A stretch of DNA of 64,000 nucleotides from Acetobacterium sp. (GCF_030652775.1 NZ_JAUSPS010000001.1:24095-88094), one strand, 5' to 3'; shown: positions 8,595 through 18,373, counted from the stretch's first letter. Notes: a model not told the origin generated them from the letters alone. Translations and numbers: made by a program.

Positions 8595-9708
8595 ATTTCT
8601 GTCTCCTTATAACTAAATACGTGACAGTGCTAAAGAGCAGTGTGAAACCGCACAGCAGCAGGATGTCGGTAAAAAATTGGGTGTGGGTATTGTAGTAGTA
8701 CAGGGCATAAAAACTATTGGTGATCAGGTTGGCTGGGTTGAGGTAGCCCAGTATCGGGGCTTTGGTCATCACAAGATACTTCATGTCAGCGGACATCATT
8801 CCGGCCAGAAATGACATGATCATCGTGGAACCAATCAGGATACCAATCTTGAGACCCTCACCCTTTTTAATGATGGAACCAATACAGGCACCAAAGGTCA
8901 CTCCGGTGAGGCTTCCCGCCACACAGGTCAGGGCGATATAACCAATCTGATCGCCAAAACTGATACCCAGCACTCCGATTAGAAAGGCCAGCAGAATCAA
9001 AAGCTCCAGCAATTGAATGGTGGTGGCCGCCAGCATCGAAGAAAGAAAGACTGTTAGTTTATTGGTGGGCGCCAGATTGATCCGGGCACCAACGGCGGAG
9101 AGATCGGCCTGAATCGCGACCACTTCCTTTACGCCGAGGAAGCCGCCATATAAACAGGTCATCGCAATCAGAGCGTAGAAATAATTAACAACCGGATCCG
9201 GATTGGATTGGCTGGCAGAAACAGCGGTCAGGTATTCGGTGCGACTGGAAACCCCGGCCAGGATCCCGCTATCGAGAGCAGTGGGGTTGGTGGTGATAAT
9301 AGTGACGATAGTGGCCGATGATTGGACAAAATCGTCCAGAAATTCCCGGATAATGGTTTGATTAAGACCAGACTGGTTTACCACCAGGTTAAGCTCTGAA
9401 TCGAATAAAATATAACCGTCGATTTGATTATCTTTAAGCAGGGCATCGGCGGTTTCTCTGGTCGTGTACTGCACAATAAACAGATCATCCGCTCCATTTA
9501 TAGCCTCGGTAAAAGCCGGGTTCTGATCCAGTTCCTCGTTCTGAACAACTGCGACATTCACTTTCAGGAAGTTATCAGAACTGGAAAGGTTGGAAAAGGC
9601 CAGGTTAAACAGGGTGGCTAACAGAACCGGAAAAAGAAAGGTCCAGAACATCAGTTGCCGGTCCCTAAAGATGCACTTGAGACGATAGCGATAATTAAAT
9701 AAAAACAT
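8581..9708 (-). CDS. ABC-2 type exporter permease, first subunit
   Basis: This 375-residue membrane protein has the same topology as its downstream partner: one N-terminal helix, an extracytoplasmic domain of about 140 residues, then five or six helices ending VTYLVIRRQKYASL. The start has AGGAGGACACC upstream, overlapping the stop codon of the ATPase gene, so translation is probably coupled. It is the middle gene of a three-gene exporter operon. The substrate is unknown. Confidence 0.88.
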   Translation of the reverse strand: MFLFNYRYRLKCIFRDRQLMFWTFLFPVLLATLFNLAFSNLSSSDNFLKVNVAVVQNEELDQNPAFTEAINGADDLFIVQYTTRETADALLKDNQIDGYILFDSELNLVVNQSGLNQTIIREFLDDFVQSSATIVTIITTNPTALDSGILAGVSSRTEYLTAVSASQSNPDPVVNYFYALIAMTCLYGGFLGVKEVVAIQADLSAVGARINLAPTNKLTVFLSSMLAATTIQLLELLILLAFLIGVLGISFGDQIGYIALTCVAGSLTGVTFGACIGSIIKKGEGLKIGILIGSTMIMSFLAGMMSADMKYLVMTKAPILGYLNPANLITNSFYALYYYNTHTQFFTDILLLCGFTLLFSTVTYLVIRRQKYASL

Positions 9709-9717
9709 GGTGTCCTC

Positions 9718-10650
9718 CTAATCTCTCAATTCTTTGCCGGTTATTTCCAGAAAGACATCGTTCAGGGTTGGCGGTTCGGAATAAATTTTACCGATCGTGA
9801 TATTCTGATCCTTCAAGTGGTCAAGAATCGCAATCAGGTTATTTTTCCCTCGGCTTGACTTCACCACCAGTTGATGGTCGGTTACTTCGGCGGAGATAAT
9901 GTGTGGCAAGGCCTGAATTTCGGTGAGATCGAGATGCTCGGGATTAAGCAGTTCAAGGTTGATATGTTCGCCGGATTTGATCATCATCTTCAGTTCTTCA
10001 TTGGTGCCCATGGCGATGATCTTGCCCTTATCCATAATGGCGATGCGGCTGGCGATTTGTTCAACCTCTTCCATATAATGAGAGGTGTAGATGATGGTGG
10101 CGCCCTGCCGGTTTAATTCTAAAATCCCTTCGAGGATATTGTTGCGGCTCTGGGGATCGACGGCCACAGTTGGCTCATCCAGAATGATCAGCTTGGGCTT
10201 ATGGGCAATACCACAGGCGATGTTCAGGCGGCGGAGCAGGCCACCGCTGAGTTTTTTGGGGTAGAATTTGGTAAAATCATTGAGCCCCACAAAATCGATG
10301 GCTTCGGCCACCAACTTTTTGCGGGTTTGTTTATCAGCAACGTAGAGACCGCAGAAGTAGTCGATGTTTTCATAAACGGTCAGTTCATCAAAGACGGCCA
10401 CATTCTGCATCACCACCCCGATATTGCGCTTGATATCATAAGCATCCGGGGACATTGGCTGATCATAGATTTCAATGGTACCCTTATCATATTTAAGCAG
10501 TGACAAGATGCAGTTGATGGCGGTGGTTTTTCCCGAACCGTTGGGTCCCAGCAGACCGAGGATTTCCCCTTCTTGTACTTCCAGATTGAAGTGATCCAGG
10601 GCGATGAGATCGCCGTAACGTTTAACCAGATTTTTGACATTGATGACCAT
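9718..10650 (-). CDS. ABC exporter ATP-binding protein
   Basis: It energises the two permeases downstream. Walker A GPNGSGKTT, signature LSGGLLRRL, Walker B LIILDEPT and an H-loop (TSHYMEE) are all present. The C-terminal extension of about 90 residues is of the kind found on DrrA/CcmA-like export ATPases. The start is taken at 10650, where AAAGGAGAAACAT precedes ATG; an in-frame ATG at 10677 lacks a site. It is the first gene of the operon, divergent from the histidine kinase gene across a 225-bp control region. Confidence 0.92.
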   Translation of the reverse strand: MVINVKNLVKRYGDLIALDHFNLEVQEGEILGLLGPNGSGKTTAINCILSLLKYDKGTIEIYDQPMSPDAYDIKRNIGVVMQNVAVFDELTVYENIDYFCGLYVADKQTRKKLVAEAIDFVGLNDFTKFYPKKLSGGLLRRLNIACGIAHKPKLIILDEPTVAVDPQSRNNILEGILELNRQGATIIYTSHYMEEVEQIASRIAIMDKGKIIAMGTNEELKMMIKSGEHINLELLNPEHLDLTEIQALPHIISAEVTDHQLVVKSSRGKNNLIAILDHLKDQNITIGKIYSEPPTLNDVFLEITGKELRD

Positions 10651-10772
10651 ATGTTTCTCCTTTATTTGTGCACCCACCCCAGCAGCGGAGGTGAGACGCG
10701 GTTTTATTTATCGATAGGTTTATTGTACGCCAGTGACCGCCCTTTTGGTAGTGACCAGCCTCCTGATTGGGT

Positions 10773-10786
10773 ATGACAAATGTCAT
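10773..10786. promoter_or_regulatory. Candidate response-regulator operator in the divergent exporter/kinase region
   Basis: A perfect dyad, ATGACA-AA-TGTCAT, lies between the ABC operon and the two-component genes. A direct repeat AGTGACC occurs nearby at 10732 and 10750. The placement suits a site for the adjacent NarL-type regulator; this rests on symmetry alone. Confidence 0.3.
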
Positions 10787-10875
10787 CATTTATGTTAAAG
10801 TAGTGATAAATATCTGGTCGATGGCGACAATATCGATGAAAAGAAATTTGGAAACGATTCTGATAAGGGCAGGTA

Positions 10876-11943
10876 ATGATGAATAAGCTGATTGATAAAC
10901 TGATTATATTTGGGTTCTGTCTGGCCTTGTATCTGACCACGGTGGACAATGTGCTGCTGATTGCCCCGGTGCTGGTGGCGATCATTTTTGGCGCAGCATC
11001 AAGCTATTTAAAAGAAGGGCCGGTGACGGCGGGATTGTTTGGCGGCTATCTGCTGATCTGTTTTTTTGAACCGGTTTATCTTCTGTTTGTGCCATTGATT
11101 GGCTATGACATCCTGATATCCCGCTACAAATGGCTATGGACTTTAGTTCTGTTGCCGGCAGCGACGGGATTCACGGAGCTTAGCGGAACCTCGGTGGTGC
11201 TGATTCCGGTTTTTATGATGGTGACCTTTTTTCTCAAAAAGCGGACCCTCTCGTTGGAAACATTAAAACAAAATTACAATGCCCTCCGGGACACCACCCG
11301 GGAAACTGCGCTGCAATTTGAAAAAAAGAACAAAATGCTGATGGAAAAGCAGGACTACGAATTGAACCTGGCCACCTTAACTGAACGAAACCGGATTGCT
11401 CGGGATATTCATGATAATGTTGGGCACATGCTGTCCCGGAGTATTCTCCAAACCGGGGCGCTGCTGGCGATCAGTAAAGAAGTGCAAACCCGGGAGGGTC
11501 TGGTTCAAATCAAAGAAACCCTTTCTGAAGCCATGGACAGTATCCGCAACAGCGTTCACGATCTCCACGATGAAGCGCTGGATTTGCAGGTGGAACTGCA
11601 GACACTGATTAAAAATTTTGAGTTTTGCCCGGTCAAATTTGATTATGATGTGGAATCCTCGTTGGACAAAGAAGTGAAATACTGTTTTATCGCAGTGGTA
11701 AAAGAAGCCTTTTCAAATATCATCCGGCATTCCAATGCCACCGAAGTCTCACTGGTTATCCGGGAACATCCGGGGCTGCTTCAGCTGGTGGTTAAGGATA
11801 ACGGCAGTGGTAGCGTAAATCCTGACAGTACTGGGATCGGGCTTAAAAATATTACCGACCGGGTGGCTGCCCTTAATGGCAATGTCCATATCACCGCTGA
11901 TCGGGGTTTTCGGATCTTTATCTCCGTGCCTAAAAATGACTAG
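10876..11943 (+). CDS. Sensor histidine kinase, NarL/LiaS-type (HisKA_3)
   Basis: The N-terminal third holds about four or five membrane helices with very short loops, suggesting intramembrane sensing. A coiled-coil stretch (about 125-165) leads to a HisKA_3 domain with phospho-acceptor His179 in RDIHDNVGH, then a HATPase domain with KEAFSNIIRHSNA and GIGLKNI. The short sensor and the divergent ABC exporter fit a system that detects envelope or drug stress and switches the exporter on. It is followed after 29 nt by its regulator. The start ATG at 10876 has a modest site (AGGGCAGG). Confidence 0.9.
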   Translation: MMNKLIDKLIIFGFCLALYLTTVDNVLLIAPVLVAIIFGAASSYLKEGPVTAGLFGGYLLICFFEPVYLLFVPLIGYDILISRYKWLWTLVLLPAATGFTELSGTSVVLIPVFMMVTFFLKKRTLSLETLKQNYNALRDTTRETALQFEKKNKMLMEKQDYELNLATLTERNRIARDIHDNVGHMLSRSILQTGALLAISKEVQTREGLVQIKETLSEAMDSIRNSVHDLHDEALDLQVELQTLIKNFEFCPVKFDYDVESSLDKEVKYCFIAVVKEAFSNIIRHSNATEVSLVIREHPGLLQLVVKDNGSGSVNPDSTGIGLKNITDRVAALNGNVHITADRGFRIFISVPKND

Positions 11944-11972
11944 AATAAATAAACATAACTACGGGAGGAATC

Positions 11973-12596
11973 ATGAAAATACTTATTGTGGATGACGACC
12001 GGCTGGTGTGCCAATCGCTGAAAACCATTATTGAAGCTCAGGGGGATATTGAGGTAATCGGAATGGGTCACAATGGTGAAGAAGCCATTGCCTTATACCA
12101 TCAGTTAAAACCGGATGTGCTGCTGATCGACATCCGCATGGATGTGATGACTGGACTAGAAGCCGCCGCAGTCATCCTAGCAGCGGAAAAAGCCGCCAGG
12201 ATCTTATTTTTAACTACTTTTCTGGATGACGAATATATTATCAAAGCGCTTAAACTGGGGGCGAAAGGGTATTTAATTAAACAGGATTTTGAAAGCATTG
12301 TGCCCTCCCTGAGAGCCGTACAGATTGGTCAAAGCGTTTTTGGACAGGATATTGTGACTAAGATTCCGGGATTAATTAATCATCTCGATCACCGGGAGGC
12401 GCACCCCTTTGATCTGAGTGACAAGGAGTTGGAACTGATTGACCGGGTGGCGCAGGGGCTCAGCAACCGGGAGATTGCCAACAGCCTGTATTTAAGTGAA
12501 GGAACAGTTAGGAACCGCATCAGTGTGATATTGGAAAAACTGAATCTTCGAGATCGAACCCAGCTGGCCATCTTTTACTACAAAAACCTGGCCTGA
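11973..12596 (+). CDS. NarL/FixJ-family response regulator
   Basis: The receiver domain has the acidic pair DDD at 7-9, phospho-acceptor Asp53 in LLIDIRM, and Lys near 104 in GYLIK. The C-terminal LuxR-type HTH reads LSNREIANSLYLSEGTVRNR. GGGAGGAATC precedes the ATG. It partners the kinase immediately upstream. Likely targets are the divergent exporter operon and perhaps its own promoter, inferred from position. The next gene starts 85 nt downstream and may be read through, since no terminator was seen. Confidence 0.92.
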   Translation: MKILIVDDDRLVCQSLKTIIEAQGDIEVIGMGHNGEEAIALYHQLKPDVLLIDIRMDVMTGLEAAAVILAAEKAARILFLTTFLDDEYIIKALKLGAKGYLIKQDFESIVPSLRAVQIGQSVFGQDIVTKIPGLINHLDHREAHPFDLSDKELELIDRVAQGLSNREIANSLYLSEGTVRNRISVILEKLNLRDRTQLAIFYYKNLA

Positions 12597-12681
12597 GGTT
12601 TTGAAATCAAATCCCAATAACAACCATCCGATTAACTGATGCATAAGGGGATAACCCTGTTTTGTGAAAGAAGATGGAGTC

Positions 12682-14514
12682 ATGAAAAAAACCCAAAAAG
12701 GAATTTTGTTGTTGGCGCTATTAGTGATGGTCGTGATTCAGATTCCGGCTTGTGTAAATGGTGAAGAAACAAGAGCAAGTGCCAATGCTGTTTCTTCAGA
12801 GTTTGACGGCCGCTGTGAATATCAAACCCATATCCAGAATGTGGGCTGGCAGGATTGGCAGTCAGATGGGATGGTGAGCGGTACCACGGGCAGATCTCTG
12901 CGCCTGGAAGGGATCAAATTAAAGATCAGTGATTCCCCCAATTTAGGTATTACCTATCAAACCCATATTCAGAATATTGGCTGGCAGAATTGGGTAAGTG
13001 ACGGTGCCGAGGGTGGCACTACCGCTCGGTCGCTGCGGATGGAAGCAATCAAGATCAACCTCACTGACACCGCAGCGGAAAATTATGATGTCTATTATCA
13101 GGCTCACGTTCAGAATCGGGGCTGGATGTCTTGGGTCAAAAATGGTGAGTTGGCCGGGACTGAAGGTCTTTCCTATCGGATGGAAGCACTCCGCATAATG
13201 ATCGCACCAAAAGGGGCAACTCCCCCGGACGATACAACGGCTTTTAAAAATGTGATTCTGCTGATTGCAGACGGCGGCGGAGCCAACCATATCATGGCAA
13301 CCGACTATTTCACCAATGGGCAAGCCGGAACCCAGGTCTATGAAGATTTTCCTGCCAGATACTATGTAAGCACCTATTCTACCGGTAAAATTGAAGCCGA
13401 AGATGATGCCCGATATATCTATGATCCGACGACAATCTGGAGCAGTTTTGAAGAGTTGAAAAGCCGAGCCACCGATTCAGCCGCCGCTGCGACTGCCATG
13501 GCCACGGGAACAAAAACCAACAATGGGGCAATTGGCGTCGATCCAAATTTGACAGCGTTGCGAAACATCTCAGAAGATTTTGAAGAGCTGGGAAAATCCA
13601 CCGGTGTGGTTACCTCGGTGGAACTCAGCCATGCTACTCCGGCCAGTTTTGTAGCGCATCATCCGGATCGACGGGCATATCTTGAGATTGCCAATCAAAT
13701 GATCCGGGAAAGCGCCACCGATGTGATTATGGGCACCGGCAATCCCATCTATAATGATAATGGTGAGCAACGAAGCACCAGCGGGGATGATGACTACGCA
13801 TTCGTGGGTGGCCGGGAAACCTGGGAGTCCCTTGGCGCTGGCAGCCTGGGCAATGATGCTGATGGCGACGGGGACATTGACAAGTGGCAGCTGATTCAGA
13901 CAAAAGAAGAATTTACAGCACTCCAGACTGGGGATGTACCGAGCCGCGTGATTGGGGTGCCCCAGGTATTTTCATCGCTGCAATACAACCGTGGCGGGGA
14001 TGTCAATGCTGAACCTTTTGTCGTGCCGATGATCGAAACAGTTCCCTCATTGGCAGTGATGACCCGGGGCGCCATCAACGTGCTTGATAACGATCAGGAC
14101 GGATTTTTTCTGATGATCGAAGGCGGCGCCGTTGATTGGGCTAGCAGCGGCAATGTAAGCGGCAGAATGATTGAAGAAGAAACCGATTTTAATCAGGCCG
14201 CAGCCGCAGTGTGCGACTGGGTGGAAACCAACAGTAGTTGGTCGGAAACCCTGGTGATTGTCACCAGCGATCACGAAACCGGCTACCTGACTGGAACTCC
14301 GGGGGTTTATGATGAAGTGATCAATAACGGAAAAGGCCAGCTGCCGACAATGGTCTGGAACAGCGATAGCCATACCAGCCAGCTGGTGCCAGTCTTTGCT
14401 AAAGGTCCGGGAGCCGATTTGTTTCAAAAATATGCCGTAGGTTCCGACCCGGTTCGAGGTGCCTATATCAATAATACCGATATTCCCAAGCTAATCCGTG
14501 AATTGCTGAAATAA
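12682..14514 (+). CDS. Secreted alkaline phosphatase with three N-terminal ChW repeats
   Basis: A signal peptide (GILLLALLVMVVIQIPAC, with a Cys that could be a poor lipobox) precedes three ChW repeats at about 45-180, each with Q-T/A-H-x-Q-N-x-G-W and S-x-R-x-E. The alkaline phosphatase domain runs from about 195 to the end: NVILLIADGGGANH supplies a metal ligand, nucleophile Ser266 lies in ATDSAAAATA, and SDHETG supplies late metal ligands. It should release phosphate from organic esters outside the cell. The start at 12682 has GATGGAG upstream; a GTG at 12664 has nothing. ChW repeats are thought to act in surface binding in clostridia. The neighbouring cardiolipin synthase gene is 24 nt downstream. 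Confidence 0.92.
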   Translation: MKKTQKGILLLALLVMVVIQIPACVNGEETRASANAVSSEFDGRCEYQTHIQNVGWQDWQSDGMVSGTTGRSLRLEGIKLKISDSPNLGITYQTHIQNIGWQNWVSDGAEGGTTARSLRMEAIKINLTDTAAENYDVYYQAHVQNRGWMSWVKNGELAGTEGLSYRMEALRIMIAPKGATPPDDTTAFKNVILLIADGGGANHIMATDYFTNGQAGTQVYEDFPARYYVSTYSTGKIEAEDDARYIYDPTTIWSSFEELKSRATDSAAAATAMATGTKTNNGAIGVDPNLTALRNISEDFEELGKSTGVVTSVELSHATPASFVAHHPDRRAYLEIANQMIRESATDVIMGTGNPIYNDNGEQRSTSGDDDYAFVGGRETWESLGAGSLGNDADGDGDIDKWQLIQTKEEFTALQTGDVPSRVIGVPQVFSSLQYNRGGDVNAEPFVVPMIETVPSLAVMTRGAINVLDNDQDGFFLMIEGGAVDWASSGNVSGRMIEEETDFNQAAAAVCDWVETNSSWSETLVIVTSDHETGYLTGTPGVYDEVINNGKGQLPTMVWNSDSHTSQLVPVFAKGPGADLFQKYAVGSDPVRGAYINNTDIPKLIRELLK

Positions 14515-14538
14515 AAAAACAATGAAAAAGAGGTAACA

Positions 14539-16065
14539 ATGAGAAGTTCGTCGGACCATTTTCAAAGTATGTTCAGATTTTTAGTCAACGTGGTTTTAAT
14601 CGTTTTACAATTGATCATCATCGGATTAATTATTCTGCAGTTTTCCGATGATGCAGTGTATGCCTATTGGTTAGTTGAGGGGCTGGCTATTTTTGTGGTG
14701 CTGAATATTGTCTATCGAAAAAAAACAGCCGCCTATAAAATGTCCTGGATTATTTTTGTGCTGGCCCTTCCGGCGGTTGGGATAGTACTCTATTTTATCT
14801 GGGGACGGCAGCGGGTGCCCCGGAAATCAAAAAAACGATGGGACGAAGTCAATCAACGCACCTTTTTAAGACTGGAACAAAACCAGGCGGTGTTTGAATC
14901 CATTAATGATAAGGGGATCAAAAAACAAGTGGAGCTGGTTCATCGGCTCAGTGATCTGCCGGTTTGGCGAAATACCAGAACCGAATATCTGAAACTGGGA
15001 GAGGAGATGCATCGGGCCAACCTGGCAGCAATTAAAACCGCCGAAAAATTTATTTTTCTCGAGTATTTTATTGTCACCGCCGGAAAAATGTATGATGAGT
15101 TGATGGCGGCGCTCTATGAAAAAGCCGCAGCTGGGGTAGAAATCCGGATGATGGTTGATGAAATGGGTAGTCTGTCAACGCTGCCTAAAGATTTTTATAA
15201 AACCTGCGCTGCCCATCACATCAGGAGCATTCCCTATAATCCCTTTTCGCCATCGTTGTTTAAATTTATCAGCTTTCGGGATCATCGCAAAATGACCATT
15301 GTTGATGGCAGGGTGGCTATCACCGGCGGGATTAACATAGGCGATGAGTACATCAACGAAAAAGTCCGGTTTGGTCATTGGAAAGACATGGCCATTCGTC
15401 TGGAAGGCGATGCAGTTTTTAGTCTTACCACCATGTTTATCAACATGTGGGATTATTCCACCGGGGCGGTCACCCAACTGGATGCCTATAAGGCGATTAT
15501 TGCGCCGATAACGGGGGATGAACTGGTGATGCCATTTTGCGACGGACCGATGAATTCCAGAAATCCGGCGGTCAATACCTACATGACGATTTTTGCCAAC
15601 GCCAAAGATTATCTTTATCTGACCACGCCCTATTTGATTCTCGATACGGATCTCACCAACTGTATCTTATTGGCAGCCCGCAGCGGCGTGGATGTGCGGA
15701 TTATCACCCCGGGTATTCCCGATAAGAAACTGGTTTATGCCACCACCCGAGCCTTTTACGGCGATCTCTTGGCTGAGGGGGTTCGGATCTATGAATATAC
15801 ACCGGGCTTTGTTCACGGAAAGGTTCTGGTGAGCGATGATCAGGTCGCCATCGTGGGTTCCATCAATATGGATTATCGCAGTCTGACCTGGAATTACGAA
15901 TGCGGAACCTGGGTTTCTGGTTCGCAAACGGTGTTGGATATTAAAACCGATTTGCTGGATTGTATCAAGGTAAGTCGGGAGGTATGCTATTCTGATTGGG
16001 AAGAAACTTCGTTTGTGAAAAAGGTAGGGCAGTCGGTTTTAAGAATTATGGCACCATTAATGTAG
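14539..16065 (+). CDS. cls: Cardiolipin synthase (phospholipase D family)
   Basis: Two N-terminal membrane helices are followed by two PLD catalytic HKD motifs: HRKMTIVD starting at His249 and HGKVLVSD starting at His426. The 508-residue length matches bacterial ClsA-type enzymes, which join two phosphatidylglycerol molecules into cardiolipin plus glycerol at the membrane. The conserved FLEYFI and NIGDEY stretches also fit. GAGGTAACA precedes the ATG. It lies between the phosphatase gene (24 nt) and the nitrilase-family gene (24 nt), so all three may share a transcript. Confidence 0.93.
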   Translation: MRSSSDHFQSMFRFLVNVVLIVLQLIIIGLIILQFSDDAVYAYWLVEGLAIFVVLNIVYRKKTAAYKMSWIIFVLALPAVGIVLYFIWGRQRVPRKSKKRWDEVNQRTFLRLEQNQAVFESINDKGIKKQVELVHRLSDLPVWRNTRTEYLKLGEEMHRANLAAIKTAEKFIFLEYFIVTAGKMYDELMAALYEKAAAGVEIRMMVDEMGSLSTLPKDFYKTCAAHHIRSIPYNPFSPSLFKFISFRDHRKMTIVDGRVAITGGINIGDEYINEKVRFGHWKDMAIRLEGDAVFSLTTMFINMWDYSTGAVTQLDAYKAIIAPITGDELVMPFCDGPMNSRNPAVNTYMTIFANAKDYLYLTTPYLILDTDLTNCILLAARSGVDVRIITPGIPDKKLVYATTRAFYGDLLAEGVRIYEYTPGFVHGKVLVSDDQVAIVGSINMDYRSLTWNYECGTWVSGSQTVLDIKTDLLDCIKVSREVCYSDWEETSFVKKVGQSVLRIMAPLM

Positions 16066-16089
16066 ACAAATAAACGAGAGGAAATTCTG

Positions 16090-16878
16090 ATGAAAATAGC
16101 AGCAATTCAAATGAAGGTGGCATTGAGACAGGTCGAACAGAATTATAAAAGTGCCGAGGCCTGGCTCAGACAAGCGGCCGCCGCCGGGGCAGATGTGGCC
16201 GTACTACCGGAAATGTGGAGCGGCGGATTTATTACCAATGATCTGGATGAGCGGCTGGCAGATGTCGAAGGACAACGGGCCAAAGCTTTTCTGGAAAGAT
16301 TGGCCGGGGAACTGAAGATCAACATTGTCGGTGGTTCAGTGGCCACAAAAAAAGGTGCGGATTATTTTAATACCTGTTATGTAGCTGATCGGCAGGGACA
16401 CATTATTGCCGACTATGATAAAGCCCATTTATTTAGTTTTGCCGGTGAGGATAAGCGCTTCAGCGCTGGCGATCAGCTGGTTACCTTTGCGCTTGACGGA
16501 GTCCCCTGCGGCATCATTATCTGCTACGAAATCCGGTTTCCCGAGTGGCCCCGAAAACAGGCTATGGCCGGAACCGAAGTTCTTTTTGTCCCGGCCGAAT
16601 GGCCATTGCCCCGGGTGGGTCATTGGCGGGTTTTGAACCAGGCTCGAGCCATCGAAAACCAGATCTTTGTGGTGGCCGTCAACGGCTGCGGCGAAGCCGT
16701 GAAGGATCAGCAGAACGCCGGAAACTCGATGATTATTGATCCGCTGGGAAAGCTGCTGGCCGATGCCGGAGCGGATCCGGAAGAAAAGATGATTCTGGGG
16801 GATGCGGAGCTGGCGGAACTGGACAAAGCCAGAAATAACATGACCGTTTTAAAAGACCGGAGAATCGATCTTTATTAA
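16090..16878 (+). CDS. Carbon-nitrogen hydrolase (nitrilase superfamily, omega-amidase-like)
   Basis: A soluble enzyme of 262 residues with the complete nitrilase triad: Glu41 in VLPEMW, Lys111 in DYDKAHLF and Cys145 in IICYEIRFPEW. The closest general type is NIT2/YafV omega-amidase, which hydrolyses alpha-keto acid amides such as 2-oxoglutaramate. Substrate choice inside this superfamily is hard to read from sequence, so amidase is as far as I go. AGAGGAAATTCTG precedes the ATG. It is the last gene before a clear terminator. Confidence 0.9.
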   Translation: MKIAAIQMKVALRQVEQNYKSAEAWLRQAAAAGADVAVLPEMWSGGFITNDLDERLADVEGQRAKAFLERLAGELKINIVGGSVATKKGADYFNTCYVADRQGHIIADYDKAHLFSFAGEDKRFSAGDQLVTFALDGVPCGIIICYEIRFPEWPRKQAMAGTEVLFVPAEWPLPRVGHWRVLNQARAIENQIFVVAVNGCGEAVKDQQNAGNSMIIDPLGKLLADAGADPEEKMILGDAELAELDKARNNMTVLKDRRIDLY

Positions 16879-16911
16879 AAAAGTCTATATAATTAAGTGA
16901 AAAATCAGGGG

Positions 16912-16940
16912 AGACTCGCTACCAGGTAGCGAGTCTTTTT
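16912..16940 (+). terminator. Terminator after the nitrilase-family gene
   Basis: Stem AGACTCGCT / AGCGAGTCT (extendable through ACC/GGT) is followed by TTTT. It closes the phosphatase-cls-amidase stretch. Confidence 0.88.
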
Positions 16941-17108
16941 GGATGTCTTAATTAAAATAGAACAATCCGTTTAGAATCCCTGCGTTTGGGTAAGATGACC
17001 ATAGAAGAAGTAAAAAGGACGATTTTAGAGTTGCTCAGATTGATGAATTGAGGTTTAGCATCGGTTAAGTGGTTAGAATAATCGATTGAAACAAAGGAGG
17101 CTTGGAAA

Positions 17109-18275
17109 ATGAACAGGATTGGAAAACAAGTTTTCAGCGGGCTGCTCATTTTAAGTATGGGCATGAGCCTACTGCCGATGGGGGTCATGGCAGAAGTACA
17201 AGATAGAGGTACCGGATGGGCTGAAAATGAAGTGGTCGAAACAATTGACGAAAGTCAGATCCTCGATACGGGTTCTGATCTGCCAGAAATTTCGACAGAC
17301 AGTATTCACTCGGGGGATTATTGGTATGACAATATTGCTGGCGGTATCAGAATTACATCCTATGTCGGAAGCGGCGGCAATGTGGATATCCCAGCGACCA
17401 TTGATGGTAAAATCGTAGTGGAGATTGGTGCCGATGCATTTAACGGAAAGAGCACCTTAACCGGCGTTAATTTACCCAACAGTGTAACGGTGTTAGGGAT
17501 GCGTTCTTTTTACAATTGTCCCAATCTGGATTCAGTCTTTTTAGGTAACGGATTAAATACCATTGGGAACGGCTCGTTTTGGGGGGCAAAATCGTTAACG
17601 AGTATTATTATTCCCCACACAGTCACGGCAGTTGGGTATGCAGCCTTTACTAACTGCACAGCCCTGAAAGAAATAAGCTTCTTTAACAATGCAACAAGTT
17701 TTGACGGTCAGGTTTTCGGGATGATTCCAGATCTCACCATTTTCGGGTATGCTGGTTCTACGGCAGATTCGTTTGCTTATGCCAATTTGAGACCATTTGT
17801 AGCCTTGCCGGCTGCTTACGTGGATGTTTACTATTCCACTCATGTCCAGAATGTGGGCTGGCAGAGTTCGAAGAAGAATGGCGAAATCAGCGGCACCGTC
17901 GGGCAGTCATTGCGATTGGAAGGGATCAAAATCCTTGTGGATAACAGTGAAGCCAATGTGGTGATTCAGTATCAGACCCATGTTCAAAATATTGGCTGGC
18001 AACCCATGGTCAGCAATGGCGCACTTAGCGGAACCACCGGTCTGGCACTCCGGCTGGAAGGGATACGGATAGAGCTGGACGGCGTGGATGTTGGCAAATA
18101 CGATGTTTACTATCGGGTTCATGCCCAAAATTACGGTTGGCTTGATTGGGCGAAAAATGGTAGCAGCGCCGGAACTCAGGGATTGTCACTCCGTTTGGAA
18201 GGAATCCAGATTATCGTTGTGCCAATCGACTCGGCAGCACCGGGAGCGACAACACAACCGTTTGTGGCGGGCTGA
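17109..18275 (+). CDS. Secreted BspA-like leucine-rich-repeat protein with three ChW repeats
   Basis: A signal peptide (GLLILSMGMSLLPMGVMA) is followed by about four BspA/LRR_5-type repeats at about 85-225 (patterns such as AFNGKSTLTGVNLPNSV and SFYNCPNLDSVFLGN). Three ChW repeats follow at about 240-375, each with H-x-Q-N-x-G-W and SLRLEGI. The protein ends with the short tail APGATTQPFVAG. It is secreted and probably surface-associated or adhesive; the ligand is unknown. AAAGGAGG lies upstream of the ATG. The triple ChW block with its tail recurs in the subtilase at 53198-55015, and a related block is in the phosphatase at 12682. Confidence 0.88.
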   Translation: MNRIGKQVFSGLLILSMGMSLLPMGVMAEVQDRGTGWAENEVVETIDESQILDTGSDLPEISTDSIHSGDYWYDNIAGGIRITSYVGSGGNVDIPATIDGKIVVEIGADAFNGKSTLTGVNLPNSVTVLGMRSFYNCPNLDSVFLGNGLNTIGNGSFWGAKSLTSIIIPHTVTAVGYAAFTNCTALKEISFFNNATSFDGQVFGMIPDLTIFGYAGSTADSFAYANLRPFVALPAAYVDVYYSTHVQNVGWQSSKKNGEISGTVGQSLRLEGIKILVDNSEANVVIQYQTHVQNIGWQPMVSNGALSGTTGLALRLEGIRIELDGVDVGKYDVYYRVHAQNYGWLDWAKNGSSAGTQGLSLRLEGIQIIVVPIDSAAPGATTQPFVAG

Positions 18276-18373
18276 TTATCTAAAGGCTGGATAAGTTCAT
18301 GAAATCGATCACTTAAACGCGTAGGGGATATCATAATAGGTTAGCAATTGGTGGCTTAATGCAAACTGCCAAC

